Assembly (NCBI RefSeq): GCF_014650555.1
Contig: NZ_BMVE01000002.1
Location: 124,001-188,000, forward strand
Direction of reading: 5' to 3'
DNA: 64,000 nt
From: Streptomyces goshikiensis
GTDB lineage: Bacteria; Actinomycetota; Actinomycetes; Streptomycetales; Streptomycetaceae
In this document: positions 27,268-36,452 of the stretch, piece by piece
Layout of the letters: the number at the start of each line of letters is the position of its first letter
How positions within the stretch are numbered: the first letter of the stretch is position 1
Position numbers and translations under genes: made by a program
Notes under the pieces: model-generated
Seen by the model: the letters and a program-made list of their open reading frames with translations, nothing else
Told to the model about the DNA's origin: nothing
Database searches by the model: none

Positions 27268-27289
27268 CGTGCTCGCGTGCCGCGCCGTG

Positions 27290-27952
27290 TCAGTTGCGGG
27301 CCTGGAGGAGGTCCTCCAACTGCTCCTCGCGGGCCTGGGCGGCCACGAAGAGGAGCTCGTCGCCCGGCTCCAGGGTCTCCTCGCCGTGCGGGGTGAGCAC
27401 CCGGTTGCCCCGGATGATCGTGACGAGCGAGGTGTCCTCGGGCCAGGAGATCTCGCTGATCTGGGTGCCCGCGACCGAGGAGTCGGCCGGCAGGGTCAGT
27501 TCGACGAGGTTGGCGTCGCCGTGGCTGAAGCGCAGCAGCCGCACCAGGTCGCCGACGCTCACGGCCTCCTCGACCAGCGCCGACATCAGGCGCGGGGTCG
27601 AGACGGCGACGTCGACGCCCCAGGACTCGTTGAAGAGCCACTCGTTCTTGGGGTTGTTGACCCGCGCCACGACGCGGGGGACCCCGTACTCGGTCTTGGC
27701 CAGCAGCGAGACGACCAGGTTGACCTTGTCGTCGCCCGTCGCGGCGATGACCACGTTGCAGCGCTGCAGCGCGGCCTCGTCCAGCGAGGTGATCTCGCAG
27801 GCGTCGGCCAGCAGCCACTCGGCCTGCGGCACCCGCTCCACCGAGATGGCGGTCGGCGCCTTGTCGACCAGCAGCACCTCGTGGCCGTTCTCCAGCAGCT
27901 CGCCCGCGATGGAGCGACCCACGGCGCCGGCTCCGGCGATCGCGACCCTCAT
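27290..27952 (-). CDS. TrkA-family K+ channel/transporter regulatory subunit (second of pair, CeoC-like)
   Basis: This 220-aa cytoplasmic RCK protein has a Rossmann TrkA_N domain (MRVAIAGAGAVGRSIAGELL; NAD-binding GxGxxG variant) and a TrkA_C domain (about 140-220, LPADSSVAGTQISEI). Such proteins gate K+ transport in response to NAD(H), ATP/ADP or c-di-AMP. The start ATG 27952 overlaps the stop of the upstream paralogue by four bases. No membrane Trk/Ktr channel gene adjoins; the divergent KimA-like permease is the only transporter, so partnership is uncertain. Confidence 0.9.
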   Translation of the reverse strand: MRVAIAGAGAVGRSIAGELLENGHEVLLVDKAPTAISVERVPQAEWLLADACEITSLDEAALQRCNVVIAATGDDKVNLVVSLLAKTEYGVPRVVARVNNPKNEWLFNESWGVDVAVSTPRLMSALVEEAVSVGDLVRLLRFSHGDANLVELTLPADSSVAGTQISEISWPEDTSLVTIIRGNRVLTPHGEETLEPGDELLFVAAQAREEQLEDLLQARN

Positions 27953-28617
27953 GCGTGTGCCTCCTCGGGACCCTCTGCGAGAGCCTCCTCGACCTTGGCG
28001 ATCTCGTCCGTACGCATCATCACGTGGACGAGGTCGCCCTCCTGCAGCACGGTCTGGGAGGTCGGCAGCATCGCCTCGCCCAGCCGGGTGAGGAAGGCCA
28101 CGCGCACGCCGGTCTCCTCCTGCAGCTTGCTGACCTTGTGCCCGATCCAGGCGGCGGACGTGTGCACCTCGGCGAGCTGGACGCCGCCGCTCGGGTCGCG
28201 CCACAGCGGCTCCGCGCCCGAGGGCAGCAGCCGGCGCAGCATCTGGTCGGCGGTCCACCGCACGGTCGCGACGGTGGGGATGCCGAGCCGCTGGTAGACC
28301 TCGGCGCGCTTGGGGTCGTAGATGCGGGCCGCGACGTTCTCGACGCCGAACATCTCGCGGGCCACGCGGGCAGCGATGATGTTGGAATTGTCACCACTGC
28401 TGACTGCCGCGAAGGCGCCCGCCTCCTCGATTCCGGCCTCCCGCAGGGTGTCCTGGTCGAAGCCGACGCCGGTGACCCGGCGGCCGCCGAAACCGGCGCC
28501 CAGCCGGCGGAATGAGGTGGGGTCCTGGTCGACGACGGCGACCGTATGCCCCTGCTGTTCCAGGGTCTGCGCGAGGGCGGAGCCCACTCTTCCGCAGCCC
28601 ATGATGACGATGTGCAC
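27949..28617 (-). CDS. TrkA-family K+ channel/transporter regulatory subunit (first of pair, CeoB-like)
   Basis: This 222-aa RCK protein has a Rossmann domain starting VHIVIMGCGRVGSALAQTL, with the acidic VVDQD that ends strand 2 and contacts the adenosine ribose. A TrkA_C domain is at about 140-215 (GVRVAFLTRLGEAMLP). The GTG start at 28617 is preceded by GGAAGGA; the longer frame to 28662 is not needed. It lies upstream of and overlaps its paralogue, as ceoB and ceoC do in mycobacteria, and is divergent from the permease gene. Confidence 0.9.
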   Translation of the reverse strand: MHIVIMGCGRVGSALAQTLEQQGHTVAVVDQDPTSFRRLGAGFGGRRVTGVGFDQDTLREAGIEEAGAFAAVSSGDNSNIIAARVAREMFGVENVAARIYDPKRAEVYQRLGIPTVATVRWTADQMLRRLLPSGAEPLWRDPSGGVQLAEVHTSAAWIGHKVSKLQEETGVRVAFLTRLGEAMLPTSQTVLQEGDLVHVMMRTDEIAKVEEALAEGPEEAHA

Positions 28618-28816
28618 GGCCGTCCTTCCGGCTGCCAGCGGCGCGCTGGTTCCCAGCCTCATTGCATGCTCTGGCTTAACAGGGTCTCAGACCATGGCCC
28701 AAGCTACACACGGGCGGTCACCCACGGGGCTTCTTGCGGTGCAGTCGGGGCCTCATTGCCCTGGATATGGGGTGGGGGGTTCGTCAGGCCGATTTCGAAC
28801 GCTTACGATCCTCTGC

Positions 28817-30865
28817 GTGTCCAAACTGACCGACGTGCCCAAACGGATCCTGATCGGCAGGGCGCTACGCAGCGACCGCCTCGGAGAAACACTCCTCCCC
28901 AAGCGGATCGCCCTTCCTGTCTTCGCGTCCGACCCGCTCTCCTCGGTGGCCTACGCCCCCGGCGAGGTCCTGCTGGTCCTGTCGATCGCGGGCGTGTCGG
29001 CGTACCACTTCAGCCCCTGGATCGCGCTCGCGGTCGTCGTGCTGATGTTCACCGTGGTCGCCTCCTACCGCCAGAACGTCCACGCCTACCCGAGCGGCGG
29101 CGGTGACTACGAGGTCGCCAACACCAACCTCGGGCCCAAGGCCGGTCTCACCGTGGCCAGCGCCCTGCTCGTCGACTACGTCCTCACCGTCGCGGTGTCG
29201 ATCTCTTCCGGAGTCGAGAACCTCGGCTCCGCCGTTGATTTCGTCATTGAGCACAAGGTGCTCTCCGCGACGATCATGATTTTGCTCCTCACGCTGATGA
29301 ATCTGCGCGGCGTGAAGGAATCCGGGAAGCTCTTCGCCATCCCGACCTACGTTTTCGTCGGCGCCGTCTTCGTGATGATCGCCTGGGGCGCTTGGCGCGG
29401 CCTCGTCATGGGCGATTCCATGGAAGCCCCGACCGCCGGTCTGGAAATCAAGGCCGAACACCAGGGGCTGGCCGGCTTCGCGCTGGTGTTCCTGCTGCTC
29501 CGGGCCTTCTCCTCCGGATGTGCCGCACTGACCGGCGTCGAGGCCATCAGCAACGGCGTCCCCGCCTTCCGCAAGCCCAAGAGCAAGAACGCGGCCACCA
29601 CCCTCGCCCTCATGGGCATCCTGGCGGTCACCATGTTCTGCGGGATCATCGGCCTGGCCATGGCCACCGACGTGAAGATGGCCGAGGCGCCCGCGACGAA
29701 CCTGCTGGACAACGGCGTCCCCGTCGGTCCCGACTTCGTCCAGCACCCCGTGATCTCCCAGGTCGCCGAGGCCGTCTTCGGCAACGGCAGCTTCCTGTTC
29801 ATCGTGCTCGCGACCGCCACCGCGCTCGTGCTGTTCCTGGCCGCGAACACCGCGTACAACGGCTTCCCGCTGCTCGGCTCGATCCTCGCCCAGGACCGCT
29901 ACCTGCCGCGCCAGCTGCACACCCGGGGCGACCGGCTCGCGTTCTCCAACGGCATCGTGCTGCTCGCGGGCGCCGCGATCCTGCTGGTCTGGATCTACGA
30001 CGCCGACTCGACCAAGCTGATCCAGCTCTACATCGTCGGCGTGTTCGTCTCCTTCACGCTGAGCCAGATCGGCATGGTCCGGCACTGGAACCGCCACCTG
30101 CGCTCCGAGCAGGACCAGGCCGCCCGCAGCCGGATGAAGCGTTCCCGCGCGATCAACACCTTCGGCGCCTTCTTCACCGGCCTGGTGCTGGTCGTCGTAC
30201 TGGCCACCAAGTTCACCCACGGCGCGTGGGTCGCGCTGCTCGGCATGGTGATCTTCTACGGCACGATGACCGCGATCCGGAAGCACTACGACCGGGTGGC
30301 CGACGAGATCGCCGCCGCCGAGGGCCCCAGCGACGACAGCGTGCGCCCCTCCCGGGTCCACTCGATCGTCCTCGTCTCGAAGGTCCACAAGCCCACCCTG
30401 CGGGCCCTGGCCTTCGCCAAGCTGACGCGCTCGGACACCCTGGAGGCCGTGAGCATCAGCGTCGACGCCGCCGAGACCAAGGTGCTGCGCGAGGAGTGGG
30501 AGCGGCGCGGGATCAACGTCCCGCTGAAGATCCTCGACTCCCCGTACCGCGAGATCACCCGGCCGGTCGTGGAGTACGTGAAGGGGCTGCGCAGCGAGAA
30601 CCCGCGCGACGCCGTCAGCGTGTACATCCCCGAGTACGTCGTCGGCCGCTGGTACGAGCACCTGCTGCACAACCAGAGCGCGCTGCGGCTCAAGGGCCGG
30701 CTGCTCTTCACCCCCGGCGTGATGGTCACCTCGGTGCCGTACCAGCTGGAGTCCTCGGAACTCGCGAAGCGGCGGGCGAAGAAGCGGGCCGAGTGGAACG
30801 CGCCGGGCGCGGTGCGCCGCGGGCCGGTGGACACCCCGCGGCCGCGGGACCCGGCGGGCAAGTAG
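28817..30865 (+). CDS. APC-superfamily permease, KimA-like potassium importer
   Basis: This 682-aa membrane protein has about 12 helices and a C-terminal cytoplasmic domain of about 200 residues. Similarity to Bacillus KimA is visible through much of the length: SDPLSSVAYAPGEVLLVL, SYRQNVHAYPSGGGDYEV, LLVDYVLTVAVSISSG, FSSGCAALTGVEAISNGVPA, and LSQIGMVRHW. KimA is a proton-coupled K+ importer inhibited by c-di-AMP, so K+ uptake is the likely role, although older annotation would say amino acid permease. GTG 28817 is the start. It is divergent from the two TrkA genes with 199 bases between. No ydaO-type riboswitch was recognised upstream. Confidence 0.85.
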   Translation: MSKLTDVPKRILIGRALRSDRLGETLLPKRIALPVFASDPLSSVAYAPGEVLLVLSIAGVSAYHFSPWIALAVVVLMFTVVASYRQNVHAYPSGGGDYEVANTNLGPKAGLTVASALLVDYVLTVAVSISSGVENLGSAVDFVIEHKVLSATIMILLLTLMNLRGVKESGKLFAIPTYVFVGAVFVMIAWGAWRGLVMGDSMEAPTAGLEIKAEHQGLAGFALVFLLLRAFSSGCAALTGVEAISNGVPAFRKPKSKNAATTLALMGILAVTMFCGIIGLAMATDVKMAEAPATNLLDNGVPVGPDFVQHPVISQVAEAVFGNGSFLFIVLATATALVLFLAANTAYNGFPLLGSILAQDRYLPRQLHTRGDRLAFSNGIVLLAGAAILLVWIYDADSTKLIQLYIVGVFVSFTLSQIGMVRHWNRHLRSEQDQAARSRMKRSRAINTFGAFFTGLVLVVVLATKFTHGAWVALLGMVIFYGTMTAIRKHYDRVADEIAAAEGPSDDSVRPSRVHSIVLVSKVHKPTLRALAFAKLTRSDTLEAVSISVDAAETKVLREEWERRGINVPLKILDSPYREITRPVVEYVKGLRSENPRDAVSVYIPEYVVGRWYEHLLHNQSALRLKGRLLFTPGVMVTSVPYQLESSELAKRRAKKRAEWNAPGAVRRGPVDTPRPRDPAGK

Positions 30866-30892
30866 CCGTACGCGGCCTCGGAGCAGGTTGGT

Positions 30893-30955
30893 GAACGGCC
30901 GGACGAGATCCACGTAAACTGGTGGGTCGGTCGTCCGGCCGTTCGCATTTTTGAT
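30893..30955 (+). terminator. Intrinsic terminator with T-run after the permease gene
   Basis: GAACGGCCGGACGA (30893-30906) pairs perfectly with TCGTCCGGCCGTTC (30931-30944) and is followed by GCATTTTTG, one of the few true T-tracts in the window. Confidence 0.8.
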
Positions 30956-30982
30956 CATTCTTAGCCTTGGAGCCTCCCCGCC

Positions 30983-32314
30983 ATGACGGAGCAGAACGAG
31001 AAGCAGTCACTGGTCGGGGAGGAGTACGAGGTCGAGGTCGGCCCCGTCGCGCACGGCGGCCACTGCATCGCCCGTACCGCCGAGGGCCGGGTCCTGTTCG
31101 TCCGCCACACCCTGCCCGGCGAGAAGGTCGTCGCGAAGGTCACCGAGGGCGACGTGGACTCCCGCTTCCTGCGCGCCGACGCGATCACCGTGCTCGACGC
31201 CTCCAAGGACCGCGTCCCGGCCCCCTGCCCGTTCGCCGGCCCCGGCAAGTGCGGCGGCTGCGACTGGCAGCACGCCAAGCCGGGCGCCCAGCGCCGGCTC
31301 AAGGGCGAGGTCGTCGCCGAGCAGCTGAAGCGGCTCGCCGGGCTCACCCCGGAGGAGGCCGGCTGGGACGGCACCGTCATGCCGGCCGAGGGCGACAAGC
31401 TGCCGGCGGGCCAGGTCCCGCAGTGGCGCACCCGCGTCCAGTTCGCGATCGACGAGGACGGCAACGCGGGCCTGCGCAAGCACCGCTCGCACGACATCGA
31501 GCTGATCGACCACTGCATGATCGCGGCGCCGGGCGTCAGCGAGCTGGGCATCGAGAAGCAGGACTGGCCCCAGATGGCCTCGGTCGAGGCGATCGCCGCC
31601 TCCGGCTCCAACGACCGCCAGGTCGTCCTGACCCCCCGCCCGGGCGGCCGGCTCCCCCTCGTGGAGCTCGACAAGCCGGTCTCGGTCCTGCGGGTCGAGG
31701 AGAAGGACGGCGGCGTCCACCGCGTCCACGGCCGCCCCTTCGTCCGCGAGCGCGCCGACGGCCGTACGTACCGCGTCGGCATGGGCGGCTTCTGGCAGGT
31801 CCACCCGCAGGCCGCTGACACCCTGATCAAGGCCGTCATGCAGGGCCTGATGCCGCGCAAGGGCGAGATGGCCCTCGACCTCTACTGCGGCGTCGGCATC
31901 TTCGCGGGCGCCCTCGCCGAACGCCTGGGCGAGACGGGCGCGGTCCTCGGCATCGAGTCCACGAAGCGCGCCGTCGAGGACGCCCGGCACAACCTGGAGG
32001 ACTTCCCCCGGGTCCGCATCGAGCAGGGCAAGGTCGAGGCGATCCTGCCCAAGACCGGCATCACGGAGTGCGACCTCGTCGTCCTCGACCCCCCGCGCGC
32101 CGGCGCCGGCAAGCAGACCGTCCGCCACATCGCCGGCCTCTCGGCCCGCCGCATCGCCTACGTCGCCTGCGACCCGGCGGCCCTGGCCCGCGACCTGGGC
32201 TACTTCAAGGACCACGGCTACAAGGTCCGCACCCTCCGCGTCTTCGACCTCTTCCCAATGACCCATCATGTCGAGTGTGTCGCGATCCTTGAACCCATTG
32301 GAAAGGGCATCTGA
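30983..32314 (+). CDS. TRAM-domain 5-methyluridine RNA methyltransferase (RumA/TrmA/RlmD family)
   Basis: This 443-aa SAM-dependent enzyme methylates C5 of a uridine in rRNA or tRNA. Order: TRAM RNA-binding domain (about 10-70); iron-sulfur cysteines Cys82, Cys90, Cys93 (KCGGC) with a fourth in IDHCMI; SAM-binding DLYCGVGIFAGALAERLG; VVLDPPRAGAG; catalytic cysteine in YVACDPAAL; and FPMTHHVE. The last 20 or so codons use less G/C at third positions than the rest, and repeat-rich DNA begins right after the stop. That is what one expects if a mobile element joined at the 3' end of this gene. Confidence 0.92.
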   Translation: MTEQNEKQSLVGEEYEVEVGPVAHGGHCIARTAEGRVLFVRHTLPGEKVVAKVTEGDVDSRFLRADAITVLDASKDRVPAPCPFAGPGKCGGCDWQHAKPGAQRRLKGEVVAEQLKRLAGLTPEEAGWDGTVMPAEGDKLPAGQVPQWRTRVQFAIDEDGNAGLRKHRSHDIELIDHCMIAAPGVSELGIEKQDWPQMASVEAIAASGSNDRQVVLTPRPGGRLPLVELDKPVSVLRVEEKDGGVHRVHGRPFVRERADGRTYRVGMGGFWQVHPQAADTLIKAVMQGLMPRKGEMALDLYCGVGIFAGALAERLGETGAVLGIESTKRAVEDARHNLEDFPRVRIEQGKVEAILPKTGITECDLVVLDPPRAGAGKQTVRHIAGLSARRIAYVACDPAALARDLGYFKDHGYKVRTLRVFDLFPMTHHVECVAILEPIGKGI

Positions 32315-32331
32315 CCTGCGGGTTAGGTCAA

Positions 32332-32430
32332 TGTGCGTTATGGGCGCTGTGTGCGTTGTGGGCGATATCTTGACGCTGATTCGACGCTCGTGACGCACGT
32401 TTGACGCACGCGATCGGAGAATCCTGACGC
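32332..32430. repeat. Cluster of short direct repeats just after the RNA methyltransferase gene; possible attachment-site arm region
   Basis: TGTGCGTTATGGGCG (32332-32346) recurs as TGTGCGTTGTGGGCG (32350-32364). It is followed by five NGACGC hexamers at 32371, 32382, 32391, 32402 and 32425, the first four spaced 9-11 bases apart, about one helical turn. Such arrays are typical of integrase arm sites or other multimeric protein-binding sites. The cluster coincides with the step from core genes to accessory genes. No integrase gene is in the window. Confidence 0.5.
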
Positions 32431-32911
32431 TCCATCAACAATGGATGGGTGGGGGGTGCCTCCCGTGGCAGCTTGTGATCTTGCCGAGGTAGGTGCCCTT
32501 CCGGGTGCCGGGCGGTCGGCTCGGTCTGTGTTGGGATCACACTCTGGCTGGTCTCGCTGAACACACTCCGTGACATTGTCAGGGTGCCTCGCTTCAAGAA
32601 GCCGAGCCCGTGGGGGGCCATCCGTGCGGGAACGGCTGGAGATCGTCGGCGCGAGGTTCGGGAATACCCGGCAGGCAGAGCGTCCCGTTGAGTGGGTCCA
32701 GTCGCTGTACGTGGCCCGACGCCCGAGGTCCGAGCGATCCATGCCTCGGATCCGCCCGTCTCCGCACCAGTCGGCAGGTCAAGTTGTGTGGGCATTGGAG
32801 GTCGCCGATGCAGCACCATCCCATCGGCCCGGCCACAACTTGGGGCGCGACCGAGGCGGTTGCCTTCTATGTGGATTCGCACTGTTGTCCGTGGGCGGCT
32901 TCCTTCTGTGG
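32431..32911. other. Intergenic region with relatively low G/C, no supported gene
   Basis: No complete gene is convincing here. A good ribosome site and start (TTGGAGGTCGCCG then ATG at 32810) opens only a 44-codon frame ending at 32942. The frame of the following membrane protein also stays open here but with poor codon bias. This might be a decayed 5' end joined by a frameshift, or a short leader peptide. Confidence 0.35.
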
Positions 32912-34150
32912 ATGTCCCGTACGCCTGTCACTCTGCTCTACATGACGTGGACGGTGTTCAAGGACATCACCTTCGACTGGGGTGCCTGGACCTTCTTCGA
33001 GGCCATGTGGATCAGCCTTTTCTGGTCTACGCGTTCCCGTGTACTGGGCCGCGCGGTGTACTGGCTCCCCGGTATCCGCCGTGTGCGGCGCCGGGCGCAC
33101 GAGCGGCGTGTTGATGCGCTGCTGACCGAGCTGGAGCGGCAGGGCGTACCAGAGAGCGGCAGACCGAATAGGGGCCAGCTCGTGCAGAGGTGGCACCGGA
33201 TCACCGTCGGCCGGTACGCCTCCGTTCCATTCCTGGTAGGCCCGGTCCTTGTCGTCGTCGGGCCCTTCCTGCCGCTGAGGCCGGCTCCGGACGGAACCAC
33301 GGTCACGTCCTTGTGGATGTTCGCCGGTCTCGGTGCGTACGGCGCCGTGTCCATCGGCCTCATGGCTGCCGACGAACTGGCTTGCCTGGCTTCTGACGCG
33401 GCCGGTCTAGCTGCGACAAGGGCCGCCCTCTTTTTGGAGGTGCTGTTGCTGCCGAGCCGGGGGTGGGCCCAGGGCTCGGCGCTTGACACTCATGGCAAGG
33501 CCTTCCGCCGGCTGTGCCATGCTCTGCGCGCCCAAGCCAAACATTCGACACGCGAGCTGTCGTCGACCGAGCGCGAGCGGGCCAGGAGAGAGACGGAACG
33601 ACTGATTGCCGTGCTCGCTCAGCACAATGAGAACTGTCTCTTCGCCGAAGGGGACGAGCGTGCAAGGGTCGTGCAAGAACTGGCGCATCTCGTCTCCGAC
33701 GCTTTGCGGCACAGCAGTCATCCCCTCGAACAGCGCGGCAGCGTCGTCGTCGTGAGTGCACACCTGCTCGTCGATGCCCCCTTGCCGGGTGTCACAGCCA
33801 CGGCGGCCGCAGACTTGCCGCGAAATCGGCTGATGCGCGGAGCGGGTTGGCTGGGGACGGCCCTGGCCCTCTTCCTGGGGGCGGTCGTCCTTCCGGGTGG
33901 TGGGGCCGCCACGGATGTGCTGGTGGTCGCAGGCCTGCTGAGCATCGCAATCGTCTGTCCCCCGCTGCGAGAGGTCTTGGGGCGGGCCATGGCCGGGTCT
34001 TCAGGCGCTGCGCTGCCCGGTGGAGAACCACGAACGGCGCCGGGGGCGGAGCACCCGTTGCCGCAGGACTCAGCTTCCCCGCCGTCCGCGCCACCCTGTC
34101 CCGGCTGTGCCGGTCACTCGCCCATGGCCGCGGGAGCACGGCCGGGGTGA
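32912..34150 (+). CDS. Membrane protein of unknown function
   Basis: This protein has about 412 residues from ATG 32912; the true start is unsure because the frame is open to 32570 and a hydrophobic stretch (CLLCGFALLSVGGFLLW) lies just before this ATG. Hydrophobic segments occur near the N-terminus (PVTLLYMTWTVFKD, AWTFFEAMWISLFW), near residues 105-165, and near 310-355. Between them is a soluble helical region with Arg/Glu-rich DTHGKAFRRLCHALRAQAK and ERERARRETERLIAV. The tail is Pro/Gly-rich. No family was recognised. It is the first gene of the accessory region and converges on the UvrD-like gene. Confidence 0.6.
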   Translation: MSRTPVTLLYMTWTVFKDITFDWGAWTFFEAMWISLFWSTRSRVLGRAVYWLPGIRRVRRRAHERRVDALLTELERQGVPESGRPNRGQLVQRWHRITVGRYASVPFLVGPVLVVVGPFLPLRPAPDGTTVTSLWMFAGLGAYGAVSIGLMAADELACLASDAAGLAATRAALFLEVLLLPSRGWAQGSALDTHGKAFRRLCHALRAQAKHSTRELSSTERERARRETERLIAVLAQHNENCLFAEGDERARVVQELAHLVSDALRHSSHPLEQRGSVVVVSAHLLVDAPLPGVTATAAADLPRNRLMRGAGWLGTALALFLGAVVLPGGGAATDVLVVAGLLSIAIVCPPLREVLGRAMAGSSGAALPGGEPRTAPGAEHPLPQDSASPPSAPPCPGCAGHSPMAAGARPG

Positions 34151-34220
34151 GAAGCCCTCCGGGCTGTGAGGGAACGAGGGCCCCGAGGGCACCTCTTCCC
34201 CACCGCGCGGATACCGCCCC

Positions 34221-36452
34221 CTACACGTGTCCCGTCAACGAGGGTCCCAAGAAGGGACTGGGGGTGGCGTGCCAGAAGATGTCCACACTGTCCCGGGCCC
34301 GCGTGACTGCCACGAACAGCAAGGAGCGCGCTCGCTGCATCTCGTGGCGGAAGCGCACCGGATCGCTGGTGCGCAACTGGTTCACCGCATCGCGGGGGAC
34401 CAAACCGTCCGAGACTCCGGCGATGATCATTCGCTGATACTCCAGCCCCTTGAACCGGAACATCGTGCCGATGTGTACTCCGCCGTCGCCGCTGGGCCCC
34501 TCAGCACGGATTTCCACCGCACGGATGCCGTGCTGCCCGAGCGTACCGGCGACCTCGGTCGCCATCTGGTTCGTCGGCACGCAGATCGCGATCTGCTCGT
34601 GGGGAATGGCCAATTCGGGACTTTCATCCCATTTCTTGATGAGCGCCGTGATGCCCTCGCGCTCCTGAGCCCAGTCGGGGTAGGGGTGCCGGGCCGGAGG
34701 TCGTCCGCTGAGCACGGAGCGGTAGCCGGCCAACGTCTCCTGGCTGCCGTCGAGGTCGTCGTACTCCGTATCGCCCAATACGTCGAGAGCGGAACGCAGG
34801 TTCTGACGCGTGGTGCGGTAGTTCAGGCTCAGCTTCGACGAGCGGCCGCGAATGCTGATGCCCAGGCTTCCCAGCGTCACTTGGTTCTTGTAGATGCGCT
34901 GGTGGGTGTCGCCCACGAGGAAGAGATCGTCGGCTTCGCGCGGGGTCATGGCACGCAGCATCTTCCAATGCGCGGGCCGCAGGTCCTGTGCCTCGTCCAC
35001 GACGATGTGCCGGTACCGGTAGCGCAGCCAACCTCCTGAACCGTCCTGGAGATGGATGTTGTCAAGCCCGCCCACCTCCTCCCGCTGACGTGCGATGGAG
35101 AGGATGCGCTGTTCGCGACCGATCTCCAGCCGCGCGGCACGCTCGGCCACCTGGTCCCAGGTCTGCCGTCCGAGGCGGTCGAGCCTCTGGGTGAAGCGTT
35201 CCGCGAGCTGCCAGACCTCGGCACGCTCGCCCCGGGTGATGCTCCGGCCTCGACCGGCACGGCGGGCACGGAAGTAGTCGGCGCGGGTGGCGACGGCTTG
35301 GCCGAGGATCACCTGGGTCCATTCGTCATGCAGGAACTCGGGGTCCCAGCCGTCTTCCCCCAACTCGTCCAAGAGGGCCCGCCACTCACGGACGGCCTGG
35401 CTGTCGTCTATTGCCCGCTTGCTACTGCCGGGTTCCGCCTCCCGCACGGTGCGCAAGGCCAACTGGTCAACGTGGCTCACGTCGACTCGGGCCACGAGCT
35501 CTTCACCACCCAAGTCCAAGAGCCGGGAGCGTAGATCTGCGGCGAGGTTCTTGTTGTACGTGGTCAAGAGGACCGGCTTGTCACGACCGGGCGGCAAGCG
35601 GCGCACGAGGTGACGCACCCGGTGCAGTGCGACGATGGTCTTGCCGGTGCCCGGGCCGCCTCCGACCCGGGCCGGACCCGAGTAGCGCCGCTCCACGAGC
35701 TTGGCCTGTGTGGGGTGGAGGAAGACCTTCCAGCGCCCGAAGTCGCCACCCTCCAGCGCCTCTCGGAGGGCTTCGTCAGAAGTGGTCACTACCGTGGCCG
35801 GACGCTGGGCAGCCGCCTGAAAGTCGTCAGTGTCGACGGGCTCGGTGGCAGCGACGGGGGTCGTCACTTGATCGAGGACCTCGACGAACGACTTGCCGTC
35901 GAAGAGGGCCAGGAGGACCTCACCCGTGAGCTGGGGGGCGTACTCGATCAGCCCGAGCAGCTGGTCCACGGTGGTGAGGGCACGGATGACCGGCAGCAAA
36001 GGTTCGGCGACGCCCAGATCCGACAGCTGGACGTCGGACCAGTCGGCGAAGAGCTCCTGGGGCTTGACCGGTACTGCTGCCGCGGCAGGTGGCGGGAGAC
36101 GCCGCAGGACGCTCTCTTCCACCACCTCCAGGTCGACGTACTCGATACCGCCGGTGATCTGGTTGACCCCGTAGGACAGGCGGTCGTAAAGGTCTTCGTA
36201 GTGCTTTACGGAGACGATCAGCCAGTCGTCCTCCGCGAGCTTGAGCAGCAGGGCGCGGTAGTCGTCACCGACGCGTGCCGACCACAGCTTGCTGTCACCC
36301 TTGAGCTGCTGGAGTTTGAGGGTCGTGGTGTACGGGTTCTCCTTGAACTTGTGCTGGAAGTCGAAGAAGGCGCCCTTGACCGTGCGGGGGAGTCTGAGGA
36401 TCTCCTTGTCGGCCTTGTCGAGCAGGCGCAGTGTCACGCCCGAGGTGTTCAT
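34221..36452 (-). CDS. UvrD-like SF1 helicase with N-terminal RelE/ParE-like domain
   Basis: This 743-aa protein begins with about 95 residues resembling a RelE/ParE-superfamily toxin fold (LRLLDKADKEILRLPRTVKG; LWSARVGDDYRALLL; VSVKHYEDLYDRL). After a linker comes a UvrD-type helicase: Walker A GGPGTGKTIVALHRV near residue 266, DEAQDLRPAHW near 486, and the C-terminal FVAVTRARDSVDIFW. ATG 36452 overlaps the stop of the upstream giant helicase gene as ATGA, so both are made together. RelE-UvrD proteins and giant helicases recur in defence islands; anti-phage action is inference. The RelE-like part may act as an RNA- or ribosome-binding module rather than an active toxin. Confidence 0.82.
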   Translation of the reverse strand: MNTSGVTLRLLDKADKEILRLPRTVKGAFFDFQHKFKENPYTTTLKLQQLKGDSKLWSARVGDDYRALLLKLAEDDWLIVSVKHYEDLYDRLSYGVNQITGGIEYVDLEVVEESVLRRLPPPAAAAVPVKPQELFADWSDVQLSDLGVAEPLLPVIRALTTVDQLLGLIEYAPQLTGEVLLALFDGKSFVEVLDQVTTPVAATEPVDTDDFQAAAQRPATVVTTSDEALREALEGGDFGRWKVFLHPTQAKLVERRYSGPARVGGGPGTGKTIVALHRVRHLVRRLPPGRDKPVLLTTYNKNLAADLRSRLLDLGGEELVARVDVSHVDQLALRTVREAEPGSSKRAIDDSQAVREWRALLDELGEDGWDPEFLHDEWTQVILGQAVATRADYFRARRAGRGRSITRGERAEVWQLAERFTQRLDRLGRQTWDQVAERAARLEIGREQRILSIARQREEVGGLDNIHLQDGSGGWLRYRYRHIVVDEAQDLRPAHWKMLRAMTPREADDLFLVGDTHQRIYKNQVTLGSLGISIRGRSSKLSLNYRTTRQNLRSALDVLGDTEYDDLDGSQETLAGYRSVLSGRPPARHPYPDWAQEREGITALIKKWDESPELAIPHEQIAICVPTNQMATEVAGTLGQHGIRAVEIRAEGPSGDGGVHIGTMFRFKGLEYQRMIIAGVSDGLVPRDAVNQLRTSDPVRFRHEMQRARSLLFVAVTRARDSVDIFWHATPSPFLGPSLTGHV

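Noticed and set aside
28618..28816. c-di-AMP (ydaO) riboswitch in front of the KimA-like gene
   Set aside because: The region is only 199 bases and I found none of the conserved ydaO core elements. The expectation came from Bacillus kimA, not from this sequence.
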